Positions 1 to 7,271 of a stretch of DNA of 16,031 bases are shown here, piece after piece; within the stretch, counting starts at the first letter, position 1, and each line of letters begins with the position of its first letter. The stretch is from Nitrososphaeraceae archaeon. Lineage in GTDB: Archaea > Thermoproteota > Nitrososphaeria > Nitrososphaerales > Nitrososphaeraceae. The position numbers were made by a program, and so were the translations under genes. The notes beneath the pieces were generated by a model, which did not search any database, was not told where the DNA came from, and was given only the letters and a program-made list of their open reading frames with translations. Location: NCBI GenBank assembly GCA_025936955.1, contig JAICSL010000011.1, positions 1 to 16,031 of the forward strand. The letters are read 5' to 3'.

Positions 1-443
1 AAGGTAGATCAACTCTTGGATTAGTAGGAGCTTCATTATATGCAGCATGTAGAGAGACAGCAACACCAAAAACCATCTCAGATGTAGCCTCAGTATGTAA
101 TTTGCCTAGTAAAGATGTAATGTCTCATTATAAGTTGATATTACGCGAGCTTTCTTTACAGATGCCTGTCCTTCATGGGCCAGATTATGTTACTCTTATT
201 GCAAATAGATTGAGTCTGAATGAAAAAACCAAACGTGAAGCATTGAAAATCTACTCACAAGTACAACAAAACAGAATTTCCATAGGTAAAAACCCAAGAG
301 CGCTTGCAGGAGCTGTAATTTATTTGGCGTCGCAAAACTGTAATGAATTCCTTAGGCAAGTAGAGATTTGTCAAGTAGCTGATATATCGACAGTCTCCTT
401 GAGAAAACGTTGCAAAGAGATTAAATTAACGCTTGGGATTTAA
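1..443 (+). CDS. tfb: Transcription initiation factor B (TFB), 3' part
   Basis: The open frame enters from the left edge (first full codon at position 3) and runs to TAA at 441-443, so only about the last 146 residues are present. The first visible residues, GRSTLGLVGASLYAACRE, are the classic end of the first cyclin-like repeat of archaeal TFB/eukaryotic TFIIB. A second repeat follows, with RELSLQMP, a GKNPRALAGAVIYLAS segment and a closing VSLRKRCKEI helix that matches the DNA-recognition part of the second repeat. TFB binds the TBP-TATA complex, contacts the BRE element and recruits RNA polymerase. The N-terminal zinc ribbon and B-finger lie outside the window. The TTG at 102 is not the true start, because homologous sequence continues upstream of it. 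Archaea of this group often carry several TFB paralogues, and which one this is cannot be told. It converges on the phosphatase gene, with 7 bp between the stops. Confidence 0.93.
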   Translation, partial: GRSTLGLVGASLYAACRETATPKTISDVASVCNLPSKDVMSHYKLILRELSLQMPVLHGPDYVTLIANRLSLNEKTKREALKIYSQVQQNRISIGKNPRALAGAVIYLASQNCNEFLRQVEICQVADISTVSLRKRCKEIKLTLGI

Positions 444-450
444 TTAAAAC

Positions 451-1401
451 TTATATTTTTGTTATGAAGAATGCTAAATCTATTCCATCCTTAACTGATT
501 GCAATTGGTGATAAGATAGTGAAATATAGGCTGCGGTAAAATTCGGATATGGTTCCCTGCATGAAAATAATGTCACCACCATCCCATTGTGATCAATCTT
601 AAATCCTTGGCATGGTTCATGTCCTCTTACAATGACTTTGGTTCCAGTCATTCTCAACCACTTCCTAGAAATGTTCATTCCGAAATGTTTACCAATTCCT
701 CTTCTGGAGTACTCCCAGTTGTGACTATTTTGAATTTGTCGAGGATCATTCCATAATATTTCTTGCATAGTATTATCATAAATGTGGTTTTCATACGCAC
801 TAGCAATTAATCTTCTAAAATTTGTTGCTACACTTCTATCTTTAATAGGTACTCCTCCATGAACTAGGAATAATTGGTTTTGTATCAATGTGGCAAGTAT
901 CAGTAACCGAAAAAGAGTTAAAATTTTGTCATTATAAATTAAGTTTCCCAATTCTTTTCCATAATCTTCTGCGATCTTGAATGGCAGATCATGTGACGAA
1001 AACGGAAACTCAACAGGAGCTTCGTGATTTCCACGCATCAATATAACAGAATTAGGATAATTATTTTTTAGATAACATACTATATATAAAATTCCAATTG
1101 AATTACTTCCTCTATCAATATAATCACCTAAGAATATTATCTTGTTATTAGGGTTTGCAAGAAATCTCTCAAAATCAATGTCCTGAAGGATTTGGCAAAA
1201 TGATTTCAAATCACCATGAATATCACCAACAATTACAAGGTTTTCTGGGATATGCAAATTAGCAAAGCCACCACTAATCTTTCCACCAATGATGCGCCCT
1301 GTTCGCTTTTCCTTATACAAAACGTTGATAGTTGCATCAATCATGCGAATAAAACTATTAGCACTTGGTTTTATGTATGATTGCAGTAAGTCTTTGCTCA
1401 C
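451..1401 (-). CDS. PPP-family serine/threonine protein phosphatase
   Basis: This 316-residue protein carries the full metallophosphatase signature of the eukaryote-like PPP family: GDIHGD (59-64), GDYIDRG (92-98), RGNHE (123-127), LVHGG (179-183) and VRGHE (258-262). It also has the C-terminal TLFSCREPYPN segment, equivalent to the TxFSAxxY region of PP1/PP2A. The Asp, His and Asn residues of these motifs would bind the two catalytic metals. The predicted role is removal of phosphate from Ser/Thr of cytoplasmic proteins; the substrate is unknown. There is no signal peptide or membrane segment. The start is GTG at 1401. A TATA box (TTATAAAT) about 33 bp upstream predicts a leader of only about 7 nt, typical of near-leaderless archaeal genes. 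The gene is transcribed alone, convergent with tfb. Bis(5'-nucleosyl)-tetraphosphatase is the main alternative within the superfamily, but the C-terminal motifs favour a protein phosphatase. Confidence 0.88.
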   Translation of the reverse strand: MSKDLLQSYIKPSANSFIRMIDATINVLYKEKRTGRIIGGKISGGFANLHIPENLVIVGDIHGDLKSFCQILQDIDFERFLANPNNKIIFLGDYIDRGSNSIGILYIVCYLKNNYPNSVILMRGNHEAPVEFPFSSHDLPFKIAEDYGKELGNLIYNDKILTLFRLLILATLIQNQLFLVHGGVPIKDRSVATNFRRLIASAYENHIYDNTMQEILWNDPRQIQNSHNWEYSRRGIGKHFGMNISRKWLRMTGTKVIVRGHEPCQGFKIDHNGMVVTLFSCREPYPNFTAAYISLSYHQLQSVKDGIDLAFFITKI

Positions 1402-1430
1402 TATGAGTGCATCATCATTATTATTTAAAT

Positions 1431-1438
1431 ATTTATAA
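1431..1438 (-). promoter_or_regulatory. TATA box of the phosphatase gene
   Basis: On the minus strand this reads TTATAAAT. Its centre lies about 33 bp upstream of the GTG at 1401. With the usual archaeal TATA-to-start spacing of about 26 bp, transcription would begin near 1408, giving an almost leaderless mRNA. Pattern match only. Confidence 0.5.
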
Positions 1439-1594
1439 TCCTCACAAAAGGAAAAGTCTAAAAAGAAAGAACGTCATATTATAAGTGTATTTAATCAGAA
1501 ATAGTCCGCTATATATGAATCTTCTAGGTTCTTTTTGGGTTAAAAAGTATGTTTAGCATTAAAAGCGATAGCTAGGCAGATACTTTGTTAATAA

Positions 1595-1897
1595 TTGCCG
1601 TTAGATTCAACAGGCTGGAGTAACAGAGGGTGGTTAGAAATAATTGAATTTATACTTTCGATGTGCGAAAATGGAGCCAGAAAGACTCATGTTATGTATA
1701 GATGCAATTTAAATTCTAAGCAAATTAATGAATATCTGAATTTCCTTCTTGATTGTGGAATGCTGGAGAAGATACAAGAGCGACCAATCTCAAAGCGATA
1801 TATTTTTAAGACCACTGAATTAGGTAAGAAGTTCATAAGTAGATATAAACAACTCGCAGAACTTTTTGGCAAGATTTCACCACCATCAATAAATTGA
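1595..1897 (+). CDS. Small winged-helix DNA-binding protein (copy 1)
   Basis: This 100-residue protein has the layout of the small archaeal winged-helix family often annotated as HTH_45: a first helix (WLEIIEFILSMC), KTHVMYRCNLNSKQINEYL as helix-turn-helix, GMLEKI as the lead into the wing, and KRYIFKTTELGKKFISRY as wing and final helix. Such proteins are expected to be transcription regulators, but their targets are generally unknown. The start is TTG at 1595; an in-frame TAA directly upstream (1592-1594) rules out a longer protein. No Shine-Dalgarno sequence is visible. It is followed 67 bp later, in the same direction, by a paralogue. The predicted residues contain no metal or ligand site that I can recognise. 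Confidence 0.72.
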   Translation: MPLDSTGWSNRGWLEIIEFILSMCENGARKTHVMYRCNLNSKQINEYLNFLLDCGMLEKIQERPISKRYIFKTTELGKKFISRYKQLAELFGKISPPSIN

Positions 1898-1935
1898 TTG
1901 AGATATACTTTTTCATGCTATTGTATGATATTTCT

Positions 1936-1943
1936 ATTTAAAA
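1936..1943 (+). promoter_or_regulatory. TATA box upstream of the second winged-helix gene
   Basis: An ATTTAAAA element is centred near 1940. The usual spacing predicts a transcription start near 1966. That falls exactly on the ATG at 1965 (leaderless reading) or leaves a leader of about 27 nt for the ATG at 1992. Pattern match only. Confidence 0.45.
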
Positions 1944-1964
1944 GTTCCGTTCATATTATATGAA

Positions 1965-2288
1965 ATGAAAGTTTTAATTTTTATAATAACAATGAAGAAT
2001 CGTAGTCGTTACGAAGTAATCGCAGCTATACTTAAATCAGCTAGCAAAGAAGAGACCCGAACCAAGATAATGTATAAAGCCATGCTGAGTAATGATCAAT
2101 GCAAAATTTATCTAGATTCTCTAATTCATACTGGTCTGGTACAAGAAGTTAACAGCGGTAACAAGATGGTTTACAGAATTACTCACAAAGGTAATAGGTT
2201 CCTATTATATTATGATCAGATGACGGAGTTATTGCCAGTAGGTATAGAAGAAAATATTGTAAATGAATACTATCGTCTGAATACATAA
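1965..2288 (+). CDS. Small winged-helix DNA-binding protein (copy 2)
   Basis: This protein has 107 residues from the ATG at 1965, or 98 from the ATG at 1992. It is a paralogue of the preceding gene: RTKIMYKAMLSNDQCKIYL here matches KTHVMYRCNLNSKQINEYL there, followed by a GLVQEV turn and a KMVYRITHKGNRFLLYY wing. The family usually begins with a segment like MKNRSRYEVI, which favours the ATG at 1992. The TATA position instead fits a leaderless start at 1965, which would add a hydrophobic extension of nine residues (MKVLIFIIT). The start is therefore undecided. The role is probably transcription regulation with unknown targets. The gene ends 3 bp before the end of the convergent ATPase gene, so the two transcripts must overlap. 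Confidence 0.72.
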   Translation: MKVLIFIITMKNRSRYEVIAAILKSASKEETRTKIMYKAMLSNDQCKIYLDSLIHTGLVQEVNSGNKMVYRITHKGNRFLLYYDQMTELLPVGIEENIVNEYYRLNT

Positions 2289-2291
2289 TCT

Positions 2292-3740
2292 TCAAACAAT
2301 AGGTTCGAGCCTGATTTTTGGACATCCCAAAGATTTTCCTGTTACGACTGCAAATATGTTTGTCCAAGGGTTAATTGATTGCAAAAATAAGGTTCCATCT
2401 ATCATTGTAAGTCTTAGATGTATATCACAGAAGTCTGCTAATTCCTGTATAATTTGTGAATGTCTTGATATTATGATTGAAAGATCAATATCCTCTTTAA
2501 TAGATAGTATCGATTGAATTGCACTTATTTCTTCCTGATCATAAGTCTTTCTAGGCAAGGCTAATTCTGCTATGTGCAGCAAAAGTTTATTTGGATTCTC
2601 TCGCCTTGCCCTAACGGCGAATTCGTACATATATCTTAAATCAGTATTAGTGGTACCATTATACTCATAAGGTGTTGTATGATCCAAATTATTCTTGACT
2701 TTATTGGTTGGCAAGAAAATAATTCCATTTCTTATGTCGGTATCAGTATCAGTACATAGGTACGATTTTAAGTAATTAACTATTGAATTAGTATCGAGAA
2801 TTTGAGAGTAAAATAAAATAGGATTAGAAGCTCTAAGAAAATTTGACATTATTCTAGCTAGAAGTGGTATGGTGATCTTTGTATTTACATATGCTTCAAT
2901 TTCCATAATAACAATTCCTTTTCTAGGAAAGCCTCCTCCAAGTGCAACATCTAATTCTTTATAACCACTTTTGATATACTGATCGTCGTAAACTGTATTC
3001 AATGCAGCTTCTACTTTTTTATTTATGGTTGTGAAAGAGTCAGGCATAAAATCTGTTGAATGATAAGGGTTAAAGCTTCGAAAAGTACCATTATTAAGAG
3101 TATATAAATATGATGATTTGTTTATACGTACTCCTCGTAATTTTAAAAGTTGAATTTCCCGCATTTTAATATTGTTGTAAAATTTCTGATCCAGTTTTAC
3201 TATTCCGTCAACAAGAAAATCAAGAGAACTGTCATTTGGATCCTCTTTAATAAAAATTAATTTTGCGCCAGCTCTTTCCCGCCACGTTTGTAGTACTCTC
3301 TCATTATTTATGCGTGCTTCTTTGTCCATAAAAGATGCAATAGCGTCCCAACTGTCGATAATGATTATCGGTGCTTTAACATCCATTAATTGATTAGTAA
3401 TTCTCTCAAAGAGTGATTCCGGTTCGTCTAGACGGGCATCTTCAAAGCTTGATAAATTATAATTGTATTCTGATGTTTTGTCTGGTTCTGATGATCTCAC
3501 TTGTCCAATAAATTTATCGAGCCATGGATAATAGAGAAAAAGTTGCTTCGGGGAAAGCCTGGTAGATATATAGAAAAAATTGCTTCTAATCCTGAGTGTT
3601 TTTAATATGGTGAGCGAAAGAGTGGTTTTGCCAGTTCCAGCATGTCCTTTTATAAGTAAAGAATATGTGTTGTTTTGAACGAATTGCTTCAGTTCATTTG
3701 GGACATCCAGTGAGAAGTATTTCTTATTTTTAGATCTCAT
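2292..3740 (-). CDS. KaiC/GvpD-like two-domain P-loop ATPase
   Basis: This is a 482-residue RecA-superfamily protein. The first domain has an intact Walker A, GHAGTGKTT (32-40), a Walker B strand ending in IIIIDS (125-130) and a KaiC-like KLRGVRI segment (200-206). The stretch YISTRLSPKQLF after the first domain's second strand resembles the GvpD family, archaeal proteins first named from gas-vesicle gene clusters. A second RecA-like domain begins near 255 with LDVALGGGFPRKGIVIM, the usual KaiC domain opening. Where the second Walker A should follow, the sequence is EIEAYVNTKIT, without the GxxGxGKT loop. This half therefore probably does not hydrolyse ATP and may be regulatory. No gas-vesicle structural genes are nearby, so a vesicle role is unlikely. 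Members of this group are thought to act as signalling or regulatory ATPases; the partner is unknown. The start is ATG at 3740. Confidence 0.75.
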   Translation of the reverse strand: MRSKNKKYFSLDVPNELKQFVQNNTYSLLIKGHAGTGKTTLSLTILKTLRIRSNFFYISTRLSPKQLFLYYPWLDKFIGQVRSSEPDKTSEYNYNLSSFEDARLDEPESLFERITNQLMDVKAPIIIIDSWDAIASFMDKEARINNERVLQTWRERAGAKLIFIKEDPNDSSLDFLVDGIVKLDQKFYNNIKMREIQLLKLRGVRINKSSYLYTLNNGTFRSFNPYHSTDFMPDSFTTINKKVEAALNTVYDDQYIKSGYKELDVALGGGFPRKGIVIMEIEAYVNTKITIPLLARIMSNFLRASNPILFYSQILDTNSIVNYLKSYLCTDTDTDIRNGIIFLPTNKVKNNLDHTTPYEYNGTTNTDLRYMYEFAVRARRENPNKLLLHIAELALPRKTYDQEEISAIQSILSIKEDIDLSIIISRHSQIIQELADFCDIHLRLTMIDGTLFLQSINPWTNIFAVVTGKSLGCPKIRLEPIV

Positions 3741-3981
3741 GTGTATTCTTGCCCAACTAAAATGTCCATGATATCAATAATAAATTCTTTCTAATTTTTA
3801 ATAACGGTGATCCGCAGATCCATCAAAATTCAACAATTCTTTTATATAATTTGTTTTAATAATATGAATATGTCTCTATATGTCAGAATTCGCCGTTTGA
3901 CAACAATAGCGGACCTGGTATGCATATATAATCTTGTCTAACATTTAATTATTTTTCTTCTCTACATTTATTATAGATACT

Positions 3982-5058
3982 TCATGGAGAAGTCCATGGA
4001 TTGATTCCCTTCTGAAAACGCAGAGAATCAATTAGTCCTTCTGCATAACCCATGGATAATATTGCAAGCTCAAATTTATTCTGTCTTAAAAATCTTTCTG
4101 CATCATCAATATAATACTCTGCATTTTCGAGAACTTCTGTCGTTCCCTTATTTTTGTAGGGATTGTTTTCTTCTTTAATAATGATTTTCATCTGTTTGAT
4201 AGCATGTTTTGCCTTTGGAGCATATTTATTGACCATAATGACAGCAATTTTGTTGATATTTGTGGTATTATCATTAGGTTTGTTTAGATTGCATGTAATC
4301 GTTGTAAGAGCATCTACTTCTGTGAAATGTAACGATCCTGTTACTATTACGGAATGAGGGCCCACTCCAAAATCCATGTTTACTAATGATTTGACTTTGC
4401 CAGAAATTATTTTTTTTCCTGCCAGCCCTATGCGAGAAGTAACAACCACAAATGTTTCTTCAGAAAATGCATTATATTTTATGTCTTCCTCTGTTTTTAA
4501 TAGCATTTTAAACGCTTGTGCTGGATCAAGAAAGAATGGTCTGTCTTGATACATGTTATATTCTGTCAAAATCAATGTATGATTTCCCAATAACAAATTG
4601 TCAAAAATGGTATTATATACACTGATAGCTGATTGTGGTTCTGACATAATAGTAACTGTTCTTCCAAATTTGTACATGTGTAAGCCAGTTTCGCCAATTA
4701 ATGACGATATGCCTGACGCGGCATGTATGATGTTAACATTGATTGCGTTCTTAATAGCTCTAGTATAAAGTTCTGTGTGGGTTGTAGCAATCATTGGATC
4801 ACCATACGACAAGAGCGCTATATTCATTTCCCGTGCTTTTTCGAGAATTTCACGTCCGTCCTCTACAAACCATCGTTGTGCTAGTATTATGTTCTTACCA
4901 TTTTCTCCAATCACAGAGTTCAAATATTGCAAATCATTGTCCGATAAACTACTCGTGAATCTCTCAATATACACTATATCACATGTATTTAAAACCTCTA
5001 GAGCATGAAGACTAATGCCTTTGCAACCATCAATGCCTATTCCAATGAGCCAAAGCAT
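3982..5058 (-). CDS. dph5: Diphthine synthase with C-terminal DUF357 domain
   Basis: Residues 1 to about 265 are a tetrapyrrole-methylase-fold diphthine synthase. Visible marks are WLIGIGIDG at the N-terminus, SYGDPMIATTH (84-94, SAM-binding loop), HAASGISSLIGETGL (112-126) and FGVGPHSVIVTGSLHFTE (230-247). The enzyme methylates the modified histidine of elongation factor 2 with SAM during diphthamide synthesis. The protein is 358 residues, about 90 longer than the usual single-domain enzyme of about 265. The extra part (about 275-350) contains YYIDDAERFLRQNKFELAIL and then YAEGLIDSL, which matches the helical DUF357 family. The fusion partner's function is unknown. The gene starts at ATG 5058, 21 bp after the end of lysK, so it is probably the last gene of that operon even though its pathway is unrelated. 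Confidence 0.88.
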   Translation of the reverse strand: MLWLIGIGIDGCKGISLHALEVLNTCDIVYIERFTSSLSDNDLQYLNSVIGENGKNIILAQRWFVEDGREILEKAREMNIALLSYGDPMIATTHTELYTRAIKNAINVNIIHAASGISSLIGETGLHMYKFGRTVTIMSEPQSAISVYNTIFDNLLLGNHTLILTEYNMYQDRPFFLDPAQAFKMLLKTEEDIKYNAFSEETFVVVTSRIGLAGKKIISGKVKSLVNMDFGVGPHSVIVTGSLHFTEVDALTTITCNLNKPNDNTTNINKIAVIMVNKYAPKAKHAIKQMKIIIKEENNPYKNKGTTEVLENAEYYIDDAERFLRQNKFELAILSMGYAEGLIDSLRFQKGINPWTSP

Positions 5059-5079
5059 ATTAGCATTTGTTCTTTATCT

Positions 5080-6216
5080 CTATATTTTGGCTTTGGTAGT
5101 GCTAATATCTTTAATATTATGAAGTCTTGATATATGAAACAATGCTCTGCTAAATACATCAATACTAGAAATATATTCTGCGATCGCTATTCTTTCATCA
5201 GCAGTATGTGATGCATGCGGATCACCTGGTCCATAGGTTACAACAGGTACTTTGAATGCATTACCCAGAATATTCATATCCCCAGTGCCAGTTTTTCGTA
5301 GAAGGGTTGGTTGCTTTTTACGTATGTCAAGAATTGAAAGTGAAAGAGCCCTGACTAATGGCGAACTATGATCTGCCTCAAATGGCTCTGTTCTGTCCTC
5401 TATTCTGTATGTTGTTTTTATGCCTTTCTTAGTAGCCACCTTGGTAATGACTCCATTAATTATATCGATTACTTCTTCGCATGTAGTATGAGTGGGTATT
5501 CTTACATCTATTGTTATTTTGCTTTTTTGTGGTGTAACATTGTGACTGGAACCGCCTGTAATTTCGGTAAGGCTGCAACTGATTGAATTACTTTTGTACT
5601 TATTTGTACTATCTCTTTCAATTTCTGATTTTATTGCATTCCAGAAATCGATTATCTCTTCAATTGAATTTTTAGCTAGCCACGGAGCACTTGCATGAGC
5701 GCTATCTCCTACATCGCATGTAAGCCTAATTGCTAGTCTACCTTTGTATGCTATAGTTATATTATCAATGCCGCTAGGTTCACCAAAAATTGCATAATCT
5801 ACTATCATCTTGCTCTTGACAAATTGTTTGACTCCTGTTGCATTCCCTTCTTCATCCACTACACCCGCAAAAATTATGGTTCCTCTTTGCTTTGGAAATT
5901 CAGATGCTGCAAGTAACATTGCTATCAGCGGCGCCTTTGCATCAGATGCTCCACGCCCATATAGGAAATCATCTTCTATCCTAACGGGTATTTGCCCTGG
6001 CACAGTATCCATATGGCCACAAAGTAATATCCTGGGTGCGCCGTTTCCTTTTGTAGCAATAATATTTCCGACGCTGTCAATATGAGCCTGTTCAAAACCA
6101 AGTTCATTGATACATTTATCCTTTATCATGTTTGCAAGAGAAGCTTCTGATCTTGATGGTGTATAATGTTCCAGAGCTTTTATCAACAATTCGACAGCAT
6201 AGTTGGAAGAAACCAA
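5080..6216 (-). CDS. lysK: [LysW]-lysine/ornithine hydrolase LysK
   Basis: This 378-residue M20-family metallohydrolase has all expected zinc ligands and catalytic residues. They are GHMDTVPG (H68, D70), GRGASDAK (bridging D92), VDEEG (catalytic E122, metal ligand E123), GEPSG (E146) and a late SHTADE (H337). In characterised LysW pathways LysK cuts the isopeptide bond between the carrier C-terminus and the finished amino acid, releasing lysine, or ornithine in organisms that share the enzymes. Only one such hydrolase is present here beside two ligases and two carriers, so it probably serves both branches. The start is TTG at 6216. No ATG or GTG lies between it and the in-frame TGA at 6253-6255, and the gene begins 2 nt after the lysX stop. 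ArgE or another M20 deacylase is the alternative by motif alone; the context decides for LysK. Confidence 0.9.
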   Translation of the reverse strand: MVSSNYAVELLIKALEHYTPSRSEASLANMIKDKCINELGFEQAHIDSVGNIIATKGNGAPRILLCGHMDTVPGQIPVRIEDDFLYGRGASDAKAPLIAMLLAASEFPKQRGTIIFAGVVDEEGNATGVKQFVKSKMIVDYAIFGEPSGIDNITIAYKGRLAIRLTCDVGDSAHASAPWLAKNSIEEIIDFWNAIKSEIERDSTNKYKSNSISCSLTEITGGSSHNVTPQKSKITIDVRIPTHTTCEEVIDIINGVITKVATKKGIKTTYRIEDRTEPFEADHSSPLVRALSLSILDIRKKQPTLLRKTGTGDMNILGNAFKVPVVTYGPGDPHASHTADERIAIAEYISSIDVFSRALFHISRLHNIKDISTTKAKI

Positions 6217-6218
6217 TT

Positions 6219-7100
6219 CTATTGTTCTGTCTTTTCTAGACTCGAAATGTAATCAATAATTAAACCTGGGACATCAATACCTGTCACCCGGACCGTATTT
6301 TTAAATTCAGTTGTATTGTTGACTTCATGTACAAGTAAACCATGCTCATTACTTTCCATCAGATCAACACCAACAATCTGTCCACCAACAGCACCTGATG
6401 CCTTCATGCATATATCTTCCAGATCCTTCGTGATGGGACACGATTCTGCACGGCCTCCTAATGCCATGTTTGTTTTCCATTCGCCCTGACCAGAGTATCG
6501 ATAAAGGGCTGCAATGACTTTATCACCTAGTACTATTGCTCTAATATCTCTTGGAGGACGAGTGATAAATTCTTCAAAGTAGTAAATATGATATAGGGGA
6601 AACATATGTTCTCTATGTTCAATAATTGCTTTAGCAGTATCTTTATTATCTAGAAGAGCAATTAATCTGCCCCAACTTCCCACTGTCGGTTTGACAACTG
6701 CAGGGTATCCAAGATCGTTAAGTGCTAACATTGCAGATTCTTCAGAAAAAGCAGAAATTGCTTTTGGTGTACGTACTCCTGCTCTTTGAAGTTCCATGTG
6801 AGCAAACAATTTATTACCACAAAGGGTTGAAGTATGAAGAGTGTTTATAATGTATGCTCCTAATCCTTCTAATGCCGCAGTTGAATGAATACTCTTAAAA
6901 TAACTAACACATCTTTGGAGAATGATTTTATTACGATAATAAGAGTTCTTATTATTCAAATCAAAATAAATATCTTTACAATTGATATTATTTATCTCAA
7001 TTCCTTTCTTTTTAGCAGCTTCATATAATGCCTTTTCCTCCCATCTTATGGTATCATAAAGAAGGATGAGAGAAGACGATGCTGTCTTCCCCTTACTCAC
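6219..7100 (-). CDS. lysX: [LysW]-L-2-aminoadipate ligase LysX
   Basis: This 293-residue ATP-grasp ligase of the RimK family joins the amino group of aminoadipate to the carrier C-terminus, the step that protects the amino group in lysine synthesis. The ATP-grasp core shows VVKPTVGSWGR (135-145), a RPPRDIRAIVLGD segment (181-193) and a metal-binding end VGVDLMES...VHEVNNTTEFKN. The tail TEFKNTVRVTGIDVPG closely resembles bacterial LysX of Thermus as I recall it, and differs from the second ligase in this window (VEFRGASSVSETDIAD). This, and its place next to lysW and homocitrate synthase, is why it is assigned to lysine rather than arginine. The start is GTG at 7100, which overlaps the lysW stop as GTGA, so translation is probably coupled. 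Substrate assignment is inference. Confidence 0.85.
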   Translation of the reverse strand: MSKGKTASSSLILLYDTIRWEEKALYEAAKKKGIEINNINCKDIYFDLNNKNSYYRNKIILQRCVSYFKSIHSTAALEGLGAYIINTLHTSTLCGNKLFAHMELQRAGVRTPKAISAFSEESAMLALNDLGYPAVVKPTVGSWGRLIALLDNKDTAKAIIEHREHMFPLYHIYYFEEFITRPPRDIRAIVLGDKVIAALYRYSGQGEWKTNMALGGRAESCPITKDLEDICMKASGAVGGQIVGVDLMESNEHGLLVHEVNNTTEFKNTVRVTGIDVPGLIIDYISSLEKTEQ

Positions 7101-7264
7101 TGACCCCAGTCCTCGCCGACCACTTGAGCTGGTTTTATATCCAATCCATTATTGGATTTTATCAATTCGTAACTCGCACCACAATCTGGGCATGTTACAA
7201 TTTCGCCTTCGATCGAGTCAGAGAGCACTTTTATTTCTGCATCGCATTCTGGACATTTAATCAT
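7097..7264 (-). CDS. lysW: Amino-group carrier protein LysW
   Basis: This is a 55-residue protein. It has two zinc knuckles, CPEC (C4, C7) and CPDC (C25, C28), then an acidic tail ending GEDWGQ. LysW carries the intermediates of lysine (and in some archaea arginine) synthesis on its C-terminal residue. In characterised LysW proteins the end is EDWGE and the substrate is joined to the side-chain carboxyl of that Glu. Here the last codon is CAG (Gln, 7100-7102), not GAG. The reading frame, zinc ligands, size and position between homocitrate synthase and lysX leave little doubt about identity. A GAGGAG Shine-Dalgarno lies 10 nt before the ATG at 7264, and the TGA stop overlaps the lysX GTG by 4 nt. 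Confidence 0.93.
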   Translation of the reverse strand: MIKCPECDAEIKVLSDSIEGEIVTCPDCGASYELIKSNNGLDIKPAQVVGEDWGQ

Positions 7265-7271
7265 GTTGCTA

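Noticed and set aside
1504..1512. Nine-mer GTCCGCTAT shared with the minus strand near 3907-3915, both in intergenic DNA.
   Set aside because: Shared nine-mers are common by chance in 16 kb, and the positions relative to genes do not match.
3737..3769. Ten-codon open frame (MDILVGQEYT) upstream of the KaiC-like ATPase, ending in an ATGA overlap with its start.
   Set aside because: It is too short to separate from chance and has no attenuation-like residue run or paired hairpin.
3809..3820. Small palindrome GATC-CGCA-GATC upstream of the ATPase gene.
   Set aside because: Four-base arms are expected by chance, and there is no second copy or promoter relation.
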